A stretch of DNA of 64,000 bases, from assembly GCF_023703375.1 (NCBI RefSeq), contig NZ_JAMQGO010000001.1, positions 806,001-870,000 on the forward strand. The letters run 5' to 3'. How positions within the stretch are numbered: position 1 is the stretch's first letter; every line of letters starts with the position of its first letter. The position numbers were made by a program, and so were the translations under genes. Positions 1-8,609 of the stretch are shown piece after piece. The notes beneath the pieces are model-generated. The model saw only the letters and a program-made list of their open reading frames with translations, searched no databases and was not told the origin of the DNA. The DNA comes from Lutimaribacter degradans (GTDB lineage: Bacteria > Pseudomonadota > Alphaproteobacteria > Rhodobacterales > Rhodobacteraceae).

Positions 1-734
1 ACGTAGCCATCTTTCAGGATCACCAGATGGTCGGCCAGCTTCAGCGCCTCGTCAAGATCGTGGGTGATGAAGACCACGGTCTTTGCCAATTCGTCCTGCA
101 GCTCGATCAACAGGTCTTGCATATCGGTCCTGATCAACGGGTCCAGCGCCGAAAACGCCTCGTCCATCAGCATGATGTCGGAGTTCGAGGTCAACGCGCG
201 CGCGATGCCGACACGTTGCTGCATCCCGCCCGAAAGCTGTGCAGGGTATTGATCGGCCTGTCCTTCAAGGCCGACGCGATCAAGCCACTTCGTCGCCTCC
301 TCGGCATAGGCGCGCTTGCTTTTGCCTTCGATCGTCCAGGACATGCCCGCGTTCTCCAGCACCGTCCGGTGCGGCAGAAGCGCGAACTTTTGAAAGACCA
401 TCGACATTTCTTTCTGGCGCAACCTTCGAAGGCGTCGCTCGTTATAGTCGAGGATGTTCTCGCCGTTCACATAAACCTCGCCGGCGGTCGGCTCGATCAG
501 CCGGTTGAGGTGGCGGATCAGGGTCGATTTCCCCGAGCCGGACAACCCCATGATCACCGTCGTCTTGCCCGCCGGCATGTCGATATTGATGTCGTTCAGG
601 CCGAGAACATGCCCCGTTTCGGCCTGAAGTTCCACCTTGCCCATGCCAGCGTGCACCTTTTCCAGCGCTTCCTGGGGGTTGCCGCCGAAAATCTTGTACA
701 GGTTGCGTACCGAAATCTTGACATCATCACTCAT
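1..734 (-). CDS. proV: Glycine betaine/proline ABC transporter ATP-binding protein ProV (partial, C-terminus cut by window edge)
   Basis: This is the ATPase of an osmoprotectant (glycine betaine, choline or proline betaine type) importer, acting on the inner face of the cytoplasmic membrane. The 244 codons present hold a Walker A motif (GLSGSGKS, residues 63-70), the ABC signature LSGGMQQR and a Walker B followed by MDEAFSALDP. The N-terminus carries the family-typical EALEKVHAG helix before the first core strand, which separates ProV/OpuAA from other ABC ATPases. The C-terminal part, which would hold CBS domains in ProV, lies beyond base 1. The ATG overlaps the stop of the permease gene by 4 bp (ATGA), so the two are translationally coupled. 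Confidence 0.93.
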   Translation of the reverse strand, partial: MSDDVKISVRNLYKIFGGNPQEALEKVHAGMGKVELQAETGHVLGLNDINIDMPAGKTTVIMGLSGSGKSTLIRHLNRLIEPTAGEVYVNGENILDYNERRLRRLRQKEMSMVFQKFALLPHRTVLENAGMSWTIEGKSKRAYAEEATKWLDRVGLEGQADQYPAQLSGGMQQRVGIARALTSNSDIMLMDEAFSALDPLIRTDMQDLLIELQDELAKTVVFITHDLDEALKLADHLVILKDGY

Positions 735-1759
735 GATTTCTGCTCCGCGTTGATCCGCGCCAGCGCGGCCTTGGTGACCCTGTCAAGAATGATCGCAAGC
801 AGCACGATCCCCAGCCCGGACAGCAGCCCGACACCCAGTTCAAGGCTGCGGATACCGCGCAGCACCAGCACGCCAAGACCCGGCGCCGATACCAGCGAGG
901 CGATAACGACCATCGCGAGGCTCATCATGATCGTCTGGTTCACACCTGCCATGATGTTCGGCAGGGCCAGCGGAATCTGGACACCGAAAAGTTTCTGCCG
1001 TGAGGTCATGCCAAAGGCATCGGCGGCCTCGATCACATCCTTGTCCACCAGCCGGATCCCAAGATCGGTCAAGCGCACCACGGGCACGATGGCGTAAAGG
1101 ATGATCGCGATACCGTACAGCTTGGGCTCGGTCACCGAGAACAGGAAGATCAGCGGAATGAGGTAGACGAAAGGTGGCAGCGTCTGAAGCATGTCGAGTA
1201 TGGGTATCAGCGATTTCTGAACCCGGTCATTGCGCGCCATGGCAATGCCTATGGGCACGCCCAGCAAAACGCAGATGAAGGCACAGACAAAGATGATCGC
1301 CAGCGTCTGCATGGTATGATCGTAAAAGTCTATGAAGGCGAGAAAGCTGAAACAGGCGGCAACCAGTGCAACCAGCTTGCCCGATCGGCCGACGCCCCAG
1401 GTAACAAGCATCAGGAGCGGGATCATCATCCACCAGGGCGCGGCCTGCATGATCCAGAGCGCGTTTTCCAGCGCCCAGCTCAGCGGTTGGGTCAGCGGAT
1501 CGACAACCACCTTGAGGCTGTCCTTGATGTCCAGAAAGCCCCGTTCAAGCCCACGCGTCAGATCGCGCGATTGCGGGATCGTGTTGCAAGAGTCGTGCAA
1601 GGCATCGAGCGACGGAAAGGGCGTATCCCATAACGTGTCTTCCGTTTCTTCGCCTGCCTGCCCCATGAGGTCGGACATCGAACTGAGGCCGCCGCCCTCG
1701 TCTTCGCCGCACCAGCCACGCAGGCCAAGATTATCGAAAAGAAAATCGTAATTCGCCAT
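731..1759 (-). CDS. proW: Glycine betaine/proline ABC transporter permease ProW
   Basis: This inner-membrane permease forms the channel of the ProXWV importer. It has 342 residues: a soluble N-terminal stretch of roughly 90 residues, then several hydrophobic helices. The EAA coupling loop that contacts the ATPase reads EAADAFGMTSRQKLFGVQIP. A long hydrophilic N-terminus is usual for ProW and absent from OpuAB-type permeases. It lies between the binding-protein gene upstream and proV downstream, with which it shares an ATGA overlap. Upstream of its ATG there is only a weak purine-rich stretch, in keeping with lower expression than the binding protein. Confidence 0.93.
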   Translation of the reverse strand: MANYDFLFDNLGLRGWCGEDEGGGLSSMSDLMGQAGEETEDTLWDTPFPSLDALHDSCNTIPQSRDLTRGLERGFLDIKDSLKVVVDPLTQPLSWALENALWIMQAAPWWMMIPLLMLVTWGVGRSGKLVALVAACFSFLAFIDFYDHTMQTLAIIFVCAFICVLLGVPIGIAMARNDRVQKSLIPILDMLQTLPPFVYLIPLIFLFSVTEPKLYGIAIILYAIVPVVRLTDLGIRLVDKDVIEAADAFGMTSRQKLFGVQIPLALPNIMAGVNQTIMMSLAMVVIASLVSAPGLGVLVLRGIRSLELGVGLLSGLGIVLLAIILDRVTKAALARINAEQKS

Positions 1760-1971
1760 CTTTCGCTTTCTCGTTTGCGGGTCGGACCGCCCTGTTCGTG
1801 CCGGGCTGAATGATCATCGCTCCTTGGACCCTTGGTTGCACCGTGACGAGGGAGAGGACGCGACCTCAAGATGGATAAGCGTGCATCCTGGCCGAGGGAA
1901 ATGGCCCATCGTCACGCATGCCACGGTAATCGTGCATCACAACCGCTGGCCGGGATGGCGTGAAGCGGTTC

Positions 1972-1993
1972 AGGGGCGCCATTTGGCGCCCCT
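1972..1993 (-). terminator. Hairpin between proX and proW (attenuator or mRNA-stability element)
   Basis: AGGGGCGCCA at 1972-1981 is exactly complementary to TGGCGCCCCT at 1984-1993, with a 2-nt loop. It lies 24 bp after the proX stop codon and over 200 bp before proW. There is no long T run on the transcribed strand, so partial termination or protection of the proX message from 3' decay is more likely than full termination. Confidence 0.6.
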
Positions 1994-2017
1994 GTCGATG
2001 TCACGCCGGACCTGTCG

Positions 2018-2989
2018 TCACTGCTCCAGCAGGTTGGACAGGTTTGCGCGGGCGTCGTCGTTCAACCACTCGCTCCAGGTATCGGTATTGTTCTGGAGGT
2101 AGTAAACGGCGGCTTCTTCGGTCGATGCGTTGTTCGCATCCTGCCAGGCGAGAAGCTGGCTCATCTCGTCGGTCGTGAACGAGACGTTGCTGAAGAAATC
2201 GGCGATCTCGGGATGGCTGTCATGGTAATCCTTGGTCATGACAGTCAGGATCGGTGCGATCGGGAAGGCCGACGGCTGCGGGTCGGGGTTGTCGGCGTTC
2301 TGGTTGGCCGAATGGGCCGCTTCGTCGTATTCACCCAGGTCGACGCTGGTCATGTCGAATTTGCCCAGCGGCGTGGTCGGGCCCCAATAGTAACCGAACC
2401 AGGGTTCTTCGCTTTCATAGGCCGACGCCATCGAGGTTGCCAGCGTTTCGCCCGAACCGTGGTTGAACACCTCGATCCCGTTGCCTTCAAGATCGTAGGC
2501 GCGCGCCAGGTTGTCGCTGACGATCCGGCAGCCCCAGCCATCGGGGCAGTTGTTGAACATGCTGCCAACAAGCTCGGGGTTTTCGAGGATACCGTCGATG
2601 GTGGCCAGTTCGGGGTGTTCCTCGACCAGGTAGGTGGGAATCCACCAGCCTTCGACGCCGCCCGGGTTAAGCACGCTGGTCAGTTCAACGATCCGACCGT
2701 TTTCCTTCAGCTTTTCGTAGGCGTCGCCGGCCGAGTTGGGCCACATTTCAGGCACAACGTCGGGTTCGTTGTTCTCGGACAGCGAGGTGACCGCCGGGGT
2801 CGTGTCCGACGGTACCACCGTCACGTCGCACGAATAGCCCTGGGTCAGCAGGAAATCCGAGACCGCGACAACGATCTGCGCGGAGGCCCAGTTCATTTCG
2901 GCAATCGAGATTTCGCCGCAATCCTCGGCAGCGGCCGCGGCCATGGGCATGCTTGCTGCTAGTGCGGTTCCAAGTAGGTAACGTTTCAT
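2018..2989 (-). CDS. proX: Glycine betaine/choline ABC transporter substrate-binding protein ProX
   Basis: This periplasmic binding protein delivers a quaternary amine osmolyte to ProWV. It has 323 residues with a signal peptide MKRYLLGTALAASMPMAAAA, then EDCGEISIAEMNWASAQ, the usual start of the mature domain in this family. Tryptophans are plentiful (for example EMWPNS, EGWWIP, FGYYWGP), as expected of a pocket that holds a quaternary ammonium group. The frame is open for a further 75 codons upstream, but the ATG at 2989 is chosen because GGGAG precedes it and the signal peptide starts there. It is the first gene of the operon and is followed by a strong hairpin. Confidence 0.92.
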   Translation of the reverse strand: MKRYLLGTALAASMPMAAAAAEDCGEISIAEMNWASAQIVVAVSDFLLTQGYSCDVTVVPSDTTPAVTSLSENNEPDVVPEMWPNSAGDAYEKLKENGRIVELTSVLNPGGVEGWWIPTYLVEEHPELATIDGILENPELVGSMFNNCPDGWGCRIVSDNLARAYDLEGNGIEVFNHGSGETLATSMASAYESEEPWFGYYWGPTTPLGKFDMTSVDLGEYDEAAHSANQNADNPDPQPSAFPIAPILTVMTKDYHDSHPEIADFFSNVSFTTDEMSQLLAWQDANNASTEEAAVYYLQNNTDTWSEWLNDDARANLSNLLEQ

Positions 2990-4005
2990 ATCAAATCTCC
3001 CTTTCAGTGCTCGCCTCGAACCCGGGAAACCGGGGTCTTCAGGCGAAGCGGTCGCCGCCACGCAAAGCATGAAGGGTAAGTAGCAACCGATCGGTTGCCT
3101 CAATCCAAAGGGCGCGAGCGGCATTTGATGTGCAGAATCAAACAGGTTCAAAGGCAAAGTGCAACATGTTTGCCAAATGGCCGCTCCTGGGGATGTGGCC
3201 AACGGTTTTGCCAAGGCAGATCGCGGCCTGCACCGGGCGGCCTGAACCCGCCATGAAGACAGGGTATTGGCACGCTACGCCCACAAGCGCCCTCCGCGCC
3301 ATGCAACGCCGCATGCATTTGGCGCCTCCAGCGAGTCTTGGCCCCCAGTGGAATTAAAAATCGCCATAACCTGGGTATGTGTGTCACGATTTCGTGATTA
3401 TCATTCACGTTCATGTGATTGCTCACATCCTCAGCAACCCTGGGGTGTCACGGATTTGTGATTTAATGCTGTTTTTTGCATATATGCTATCAAAACGACT
3501 GTTGACAAACTTAATCGGCAGACACGTTTCGAAGCCGGCTATCGACACTCGAAGGGCCGCGCGACGACGCGACATGCGCAACCTCCAGAAGCCTTGAATT
3601 ACCACAGCCCCAAGCATGTCGCCAAGCGCCGATTCCGACACGGCCCAGGTCTGCTCGCCCTGTAAAATAAGGGCTATAGCCCCTTTAATATATATGTTTT
3701 TTCATACTTCCGCCGCGCGACAAACAGGATACGGCCCACCTGAGAGCCTGGTTAGACTCGCGTTTCAGCATCCCCCTAAAATGTGATTTAGACCGGCTTT
3801 TTCCATGCCTTGCCTTGCAAAATTCGGCACCTGAAGGAACCCGGTTCACCAATTGCCAAAACCGGCGGCATCTCACTTTCGCCTACAATTTAACCTAAAT
3901 GCGCCCATTTTAACTGTGGTAATACTCATGTACCTTGATCGTGGATTTTCTCGACTATTTCCGTGTGAGGACTTCTTAAAGACGAGTAACTGAAGGGGTG
4001 TCGTC
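2990..4005. other. Long AT-richer intergenic region with regulatory repeats
   Basis: This 1 kb stretch separates the minus-strand proX operon from the plus-strand gene at 4006. Short open frames in it lack ribosome sites and recognisable protein sequence. Bases 3340-4005 are clearly AT-richer than the rest of the window. They hold an array of inverted repeats (3384-3461), the palindrome GCATATATGC (3478-3487) and GGGCTATAGCCC (3671-3682) followed by an AT tract. I see no RNA gene. The stretch most likely carries the two divergent promoters and their operators. Confidence 0.6.
3384..3461. promoter_or_regulatory. Phased array of TCACG-N4-CGTGA-type operator sites
   Basis: Three 14-bp inverted repeats are seen: TCACGATTTCGTGA at 3384-3397, TCACGTTCATGTGA at 3405-3418 and TCACGGATTTGTGA at 3448-3461. 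Their starts are 21 and 43 bp apart, close to two and four helical turns. A fourth inverted pair, TGTGA-TTGC-TCACA, at 3414-3427 shares its left arm with the second repeat. The sites lie about 400 bp upstream of proX and 545 bp upstream of the gene at 4006. The regulator is not identified; the arms resemble CRP half-sites but the spacing is 4, not 6. Confidence 0.55.
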
Positions 4006-5700
4006 ATGATTTATCTACTTTTGCTGATGATACCACTCATCGGTTTGACGGCACTGGGGTCGGATGACCCCGAATCGGTCGATGATGATGAAGAGCCGGA
4101 TGAAGACCCTGTTCCCGACGAAGACCCCGACCCCGGCCCTGTCGTCGACCCAAACCCCGATCCTGGCGTTGACCCTGACCCCGGTCCCGTCATTGATCCC
4201 ACGCCTGACCCCGATCCGGTGGTCGATCCTGATCCTGATCCTGATCCCGACCCCGTGGTTGACCCCGACTCTGATGAAGACCCCGACCCCGCGTCCCCGA
4301 TAACGCGCACGGGGCATTTCGTGTCGGAAGACCTTTTCGGCGCAAATGCGATCTACAGCGTCAACACCGATCAAGGCACGCCAACCGAAACGCTTGAAAG
4401 CTCGATCGAAGAGTTCGAGCTAGACACGTTCCGGTTTCCGGCGGGCCAGGCTGAGCCTGACGGAGTTGACGGCGAAGATTATCTCGACATCACGCAGTTG
4501 ACCGAAGATGGCGAATTGCGCCCCGAGCTCACCGACTTCATGGACAATATCGAAGGGGGCGTGACACTCGTTCTCCCGGTAGTCGGAGCTTCGGTCGAAG
4601 AATACGGCGAAGGCATGTCGGAATGGGCCGAAAAGGTCATGAACGAGTACGGCGACAAGATCGACGCCTTTGAAATCGGCAACGAATACTGGGCGCGCAT
4701 GGGCGAAACCGAGTATGGCCAGAAGGCCAATATCGCCATTCAAGAACTGGCCAGCGGCATTTCCGCGGCTGACGCGGGAGACCCCGACATCCTTGTGCAG
4801 ATGGCCACGCCGACCGGCCAGTCAGAGTTCCACTCCAGCGTCGATGATCGTGGATACATGGACCGTCTGACAGACGCCAACAACACCATCATCGACCAGT
4901 TGGACGAAGATTCGCGCACGCAGGTCGACGGGGTGATCGAGCATTATTATTGGAACGACTTCGATTTTCCGTTCGACCACGATGCCGCTGAAAGGCGCCA
5001 CATCGATGCCGATTACGAGGTATGGGAAGAGCGGTTCGAGCGTGAGCTTGATCTTTACATCACCGAATGGAACGTGAAGACCACCAACACGACGTGCAAC
5101 GGCCTGCGCAGCCTGCCCATCATGACCGAGTTGGTGGAAAACATGGTCGAGATGGACGTTGACGTGGGCCATGTCTGGCCGATCAACCACAACACGATCA
5201 ACGATATCGGTGGCAGTTTCGACGACCCCGAGATTGTGACAGACGACCAGGGCCGCGTGATCGAGAACGTGCGCGGCGCGATGTTCGACCTGATGTCAAC
5301 CAACCTGCCCGGCAAGGAGCTTGTCGAGATCGAAACCGACGACCTGCCCGACTCCACCGACCTTGTGGCCTTTGAAGGTGACGGAGAGTTGATAATATAC
5401 ATCCGGAGCTATGTGTTCGATAAGAACGATTTTACCCTTGATGTCAGCGACCTGGTGGCTGACTTCCAGTCTGCAACAGGTGTGCAGGTCGGCTATGACC
5501 CGGACACGTCCGATGGCATGGCCTATGTTCCCGGTGAGGGAGTTCAGCCCTCGGCATCTATCGAGATCGACGGTGAACCCTATTACCTGACCGAGCATGA
5601 CACGCAGGCCGAGTTGACCGACTACACTTATGACGACCCCCGGATCGATATCAGCCTGCGGCCCTTCGAGGTGCTGCAACTGACCATTCCAACGGCTTGA
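4006..5700 (+). CDS. Exported/membrane-anchored glycoside hydrolase-like protein with Asp-Pro-rich linker
   Basis: The 564-residue protein starts with a hydrophobic helix (residues 1-18), then an acidic linker of Asp-Pro and Asp-Glu repeats (about 19-98), then a catalytic-looking domain. GNEYW at 225-229 and ITEWN at 352-356 match the acid/base and nucleophile strands of clan-A (beta/alpha)8 glycoside hydrolases such as GH39 and GH51, with Glu227 and Glu354 as candidate catalytic residues. The last 130 or so residues look beta-rich, as in the accessory sandwich of those families. No RTX repeats are present. AAGGGG precedes the ATG. The gene stands alone between proX and the phn operon and is less GC-rich than its neighbours. 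The fold assignment is inferred from motifs; the substrate is unknown. Confidence 0.6.
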   Translation: MIYLLLLMIPLIGLTALGSDDPESVDDDEEPDEDPVPDEDPDPGPVVDPNPDPGVDPDPGPVIDPTPDPDPVVDPDPDPDPDPVVDPDSDEDPDPASPITRTGHFVSEDLFGANAIYSVNTDQGTPTETLESSIEEFELDTFRFPAGQAEPDGVDGEDYLDITQLTEDGELRPELTDFMDNIEGGVTLVLPVVGASVEEYGEGMSEWAEKVMNEYGDKIDAFEIGNEYWARMGETEYGQKANIAIQELASGISAADAGDPDILVQMATPTGQSEFHSSVDDRGYMDRLTDANNTIIDQLDEDSRTQVDGVIEHYYWNDFDFPFDHDAAERRHIDADYEVWEERFERELDLYITEWNVKTTNTTCNGLRSLPIMTELVENMVEMDVDVGHVWPINHNTINDIGGSFDDPEIVTDDQGRVIENVRGAMFDLMSTNLPGKELVEIETDDLPDSTDLVAFEGDGELIIYIRSYVFDKNDFTLDVSDLVADFQSATGVQVGYDPDTSDGMAYVPGEGVQPSASIEIDGEPYYLTEHDTQAELTDYTYDDPRIDISLRPFEVLQLTIPTA

Positions 5701-5800
5701 GCGTGTCGATTGCGCGCCGGGACGGGCCTGACACCTGGCATCCGGTCACGACAAAGGCATAGCGCGACCGCGCGAATTCCGGCCCGAACCGCGCGGACGC

Positions 5801-5818
5801 CTGTCACAACTTTGTAAT
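5801..5818 (+). promoter_or_regulatory. Pho-box-like site upstream of phnC
   Basis: CTGTCAC-AACT-TTGTAAT has the 7-4-7 layout of a PhoB box (consensus CTGTCAT, 4 bases, CTGTCAT), matching 6 of 7 and 5 of 7 positions. A further CTGTCGC at 5845-5851 is 33 bp, or three 11-bp repeats, downstream. The site lies 85-102 bp before the phnC start, so the operon is probably induced by phosphate starvation. Confidence 0.55.
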
Positions 5819-5902
5819 CATTTCTTCGCATCAGCGATTCAAAACTGTCGCACCAGCTTTGCAATTTCCCCGTAGCCACCGCTGCAACACAAGGGGAATA
5901 CG

Positions 5903-6709
5903 ATGCTGGAGATCAAATCGCTGACAAAACGGTTCGGTGACAAAACCGCCGTCGACGCGGCCACCTTCACCGTGACCGAGCCGCAGATGATCGGCATCAT
6001 CGGGCGATCGGGCGCTGGCAAATCGACGCTTTTGCGCATGCTCAACCGTCTGAACGATGCCAGCGACGGACAGATGCTTTACGAAGGCACCGAGGTCACG
6101 CGCCTCACCGGCACGGCCCGGCGCGCATGGCAAGCGCGTTGCGCGATGATCTTTCAGCAGTTCAACCTGGTGCCGCGAATGGACGTTGTATCCAACGTCT
6201 TGCATGGCACGCTGAACCGTCGCTCGACTTTTGCGACAATGTTCAACCTTTACCCGCAAGGCGATATCCACAAGGCGATCGAGATACTCGACCGGCTGGG
6301 CATCGCAGAGCAGGCCTCCAAGCGGGCCGAGGATCTGTCGGGTGGCCAACAGCAGCGCGTGGCCATCGCGCGGGCCCTGATGCAAGACCCGGCGATCATC
6401 CTCGCGGATGAGCCGATCGCCTCGCTTGACCCGATGAACGCCCAGATCGTTATGGATGCGCTGCGCCGCATCCACGAAGAAGACGGGCGCATGGTGATCG
6501 CCAATCTGCACACGCTGGATACCGCGCGGCGATACTGTGACCGGGTCATCGGCATGCGCGACGGGCGCATCGTGTTCGATGGCACGCCCGCGCAACTGAC
6601 AACCGGTGTCGCGCGCGACATCTACGGTGCCGGCGCCGATTTTTCCGAGGCCGCTACCTCCACCGCAATCGAAACGCTGGGCAAGCAGGGCGATCTCGCA
6701 CCGGCCTGA
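5903..6709 (+). CDS. phnC: Phosphonate ABC transporter ATP-binding protein PhnC
   Basis: PhnC drives import of phosphonates (and often phosphite or phosphate esters) through PhnE, fed by PhnD. The 268-residue protein has Walker A GRSGAGKS (34-41), the Q-loop [18 protein letters not shown], the signature LSGGQQQ (145-151) and Walker [12 protein letters not shown] (166-176). The segment [21 protein letters not shown] is typical of PhnC and absent from most other ABC ATPases. AAGGGG lies just upstream of the ATG. It is the first gene of phnCDEE and has a Pho-box-like site about 90 bp upstream. Confidence 0.95.
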   Translation: MLEIKSLTKRFGDKTAVDAATFTVTEPQMIGIIGRSGAGKSTLLRMLNRLNDASDGQMLYEGTEVTRLTGTARRAWQARCAMIFQQFNLVPRMDVVSNVLHGTLNRRSTFATMFNLYPQGDIHKAIEILDRLGIAEQASKRAEDLSGGQQQRVAIARALMQDPAIILADEPIASLDPMNAQIVMDALRRIHEEDGRMVIANLHTLDTARRYCDRVIGMRDGRIVFDGTPAQLTTGVARDIYGAGADFSEAATSTAIETLGKQGDLAPA

Positions 6710-6772
6710 TCCAGGGAAGCCTCCGCCACGGGGCGGAAAATCAACCTTTCATCGAACCCAATGGAGAGACTG

Positions 6773-7672
6773 ATGAAAAAGACCATTGCACTGGCGCTCG
6801 CTACAACTGCCCTCGTGGGGGCCGCCCAAGCACAGGAAATAAGCGAATTCCGCATCGGTATCCTGGGCGGCGAGAACGCGCAGGACCGGATGACATCGAA
6901 CGAATGTTTCCGCGCCAAGACAGAAGAACTGCTGGGCGTTCCCACCAAGCTTTTCACCCCGGCCGACTATGACGGCGTGATCCAGGGGCTGCTGGGCGGC
7001 ACCATCGACATGGCCTGGCTGGGTGCATCGGCCTATGCCAAGGCGTACCTGACCGACCCCGAGTCGATCGAACCCATCATGGTCAAGACCAACATGGATG
7101 GCTCCTACGGCTACCATTCGATCGGTTTCGCGCGGGCCGATAGCGGCATCACCTCGCTGGCCGACATGGAAGGCAAGGTCTTTGCCTTCGGCGACCCCAA
7201 CTCGACCAGCGGCTACCTGATCCCCTCGATCGAGATCCCCGGCGAAGTCAACGCCAGCATGGACTCGGGCGATTACTTTGGTGAGGTCAAGTTCGTCGGC
7301 GGGCATGAGCAGACCATCGTCGCCGTCTACAACGGCGATGTCGATGCCGGCGTGACATGGGCCGACGGCATGGGCGCATGGGAAGACGGCTATAACTCGG
7401 GCGCGCTGCGCAAGGCCAGCGATGCCGGCCTCGTCGACATGAACGAGCTGGTGGAGATCTGGAAATCCAAGCCGATCCCCGAGGGTCCGATCGTGCTGCG
7501 CAAGGACCTGCCCGAGCGCGTCAAGCTGGACATCACCACGCTGACTGCCTCGTTGCCCTACATGGATCCGGATTGCGCCTATAACTTCATGGCCGGTGAT
7601 GCGCTCGGCTTCCAGCCGATCGACCACGATGCCTACACCTCGATCATCGAGGCGCGCAAGTCCAAGATGTAA
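6773..7672 (+). CDS. phnD: Phosphonate ABC transporter substrate-binding protein PhnD
   Basis: This periplasmic phosphonate-binding protein has 299 residues, with a signal peptide MKKTIALALATTALVGAAQA and probable cleavage after residue 20. The mature protein begins with EISEFRIGILGGENAQDR, and KLFTPADYDGVIQGLLGGTIDMAWLG is a family hallmark. A start 12 bp upstream (6761) is possible, but GGAGAG sits correctly before 6773 and the signal peptide starts there. It is second in the phnCDEE operon and is followed by a rho-independent hairpin, which would let PhnD be made in excess over the permeases. Confidence 0.95.
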   Translation: MKKTIALALATTALVGAAQAQEISEFRIGILGGENAQDRMTSNECFRAKTEELLGVPTKLFTPADYDGVIQGLLGGTIDMAWLGASAYAKAYLTDPESIEPIMVKTNMDGSYGYHSIGFARADSGITSLADMEGKVFAFGDPNSTSGYLIPSIEIPGEVNASMDSGDYFGEVKFVGGHEQTIVAVYNGDVDAGVTWADGMGAWEDGYNSGALRKASDAGLVDMNELVEIWKSKPIPEGPIVLRKDLPERVKLDITTLTASLPYMDPDCAYNFMAGDALGFQPIDHDAYTSIIEARKSKM

Positions 7673-7695
7673 GGCCGGATCACAGGCCATTTCAC

Positions 7696-7725
7696 CCGGT
7701 CCCTGCAAGGGGGCCGGTTTTTTTT
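7696..7725 (+). terminator. Rho-independent terminator/attenuator between phnD and phnE
   Basis: CCGGTCCC (7696-7703) pairs with GGGGCCGG (7710-7717) in an 8-bp stem with one G-U pair and a 6-nt loop, followed by eight T residues (7718-7725). It lies inside the operon, just before the first phnE, so partial read-through is needed for the permease genes. Confidence 0.7.
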
Positions 7726-7741
7726 GCAGGGGATGACAGAC

Positions 7742-8608
7742 ATGACGGATGTTTCACTGGGCGGGGGCGGCACGACAGCCGATATCCAAAGCGCCTACAT
7801 GGAGATGACCCACCGCAAACGCATGTATGGCGGTATCTTGCTGGTCGTTTTCGTCGCGCTCATGGCGTCGGGCTTCGTTGTCGCGGACGGGCGCAACGCC
7901 GGTGGTTTCTGGAACGGTATCACCAATGTCTTCGACTTCCCCTCCGAAGTGGTCGCGGAAGCGGCCGAAAACGGCGCGAATATTCCGGGCCTGATGGTGA
8001 ATTACCTTCCCTCGCTGATCGAAACCCTGAATATCGCGGCGGCCTCGACGCTGATCGGGGCGCTGGCCGCCATCCTGCTTTCACTCTTGTCCACGCGCGG
8101 GCTGGCCCGCTGGCCGCGACTGACAGGGCTGTTTCGCCGGATGATGGATATTTCGCGCGCCGTGCCGGAAATCGTCATCGCGCTTGTGCTGATCTTCGTC
8201 CTTGGCGGCGGGCCGGTTCCGGCCATGATCGCTATCGCGATTCACACCGCCGGGGCGCTTGGCAAACTGTTTTCCGAGGTGAACGAGAACGCCTCTCTCA
8301 AGCCCGTCGAAGGGTTGGAATCGGTGGGCGCCACGTGGGGGCAGCGCATGGTCCTGGGCGTGATACCGCAGGTAGCACCGAATTACCTCAGCTATGCCTT
8401 GCTGCGTTTCGAGATCAACATCCGCGCCTCGGCCATCCTTGGTTTCGTCGGCTCGGGCGGGATTGGGTACGACCTCAAGAACGCCTTCAGCTGGGGCCAG
8501 GGCCGCTATGACGAGGTGGCTGCGATTTTCATCCTGCTGTTCCTGACCATCGTCGCGGTCGACCAGATTTCAAGCCACTACCGCAACCGCCTGACCGGGA
8601 GCCACTGA
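7742..8608 (+). CDS. phnE: Phosphonate ABC transporter permease PhnE (first copy)
   Basis: Inner-membrane permease of the phosphonate importer, 288 residues from the chosen ATG. The N-terminal region is cytosolic, followed by a helix (YGGILLVVFVALMASGFVV), a periplasmic segment and a block of further helices. The EAA loop is EGLESVGATWGQRMVLGVIP. Start choice: AGGGG at 7728-7732 is well placed for ATG 7742 but too close to the ATG at 7733. The next gene encodes a second, larger PhnE, so the channel is probably a heterodimer. Confidence 0.92.
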   Translation: MTDVSLGGGGTTADIQSAYMEMTHRKRMYGGILLVVFVALMASGFVVADGRNAGGFWNGITNVFDFPSEVVAEAAENGANIPGLMVNYLPSLIETLNIAAASTLIGALAAILLSLLSTRGLARWPRLTGLFRRMMDISRAVPEIVIALVLIFVLGGGPVPAMIAIAIHTAGALGKLFSEVNENASLKPVEGLESVGATWGQRMVLGVIPQVAPNYLSYALLRFEINIRASAILGFVGSGGIGYDLKNAFSWGQGRYDEVAAIFILLFLTIVAVDQISSHYRNRLTGSH

Positions 8609-8609
8609 C

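Noticed and set aside
2990..3214. A 75-residue extension of ProX
   Set aside because: It would put the signal peptide in the middle of the protein; a good ribosome site lies before the ATG at 2989.
3414..3427. A classical CRP site
   Set aside because: TGTGA and TCACA arms are present, but the gap is 4 bases instead of 6, so it is listed only as part of the unassigned array.
3148..3641. Short minus-strand open frames (92 and 72 codons) in the gap upstream of the glycosidase-like gene
   Set aside because: They run through the inverted-repeat array, have no ribosome site and give no recognisable protein.
3671..3682. GGGCTATAGCCC as a rho-independent terminator
   Set aside because: There is no gene ending nearby on either strand and no loop; it reads as a palindrome of unknown use.
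4110..4290. Possible CRISPR or satellite repeat
   Set aside because: The repetition is in frame and codes Asp-Pro units; there are no unique spacers of constant length.
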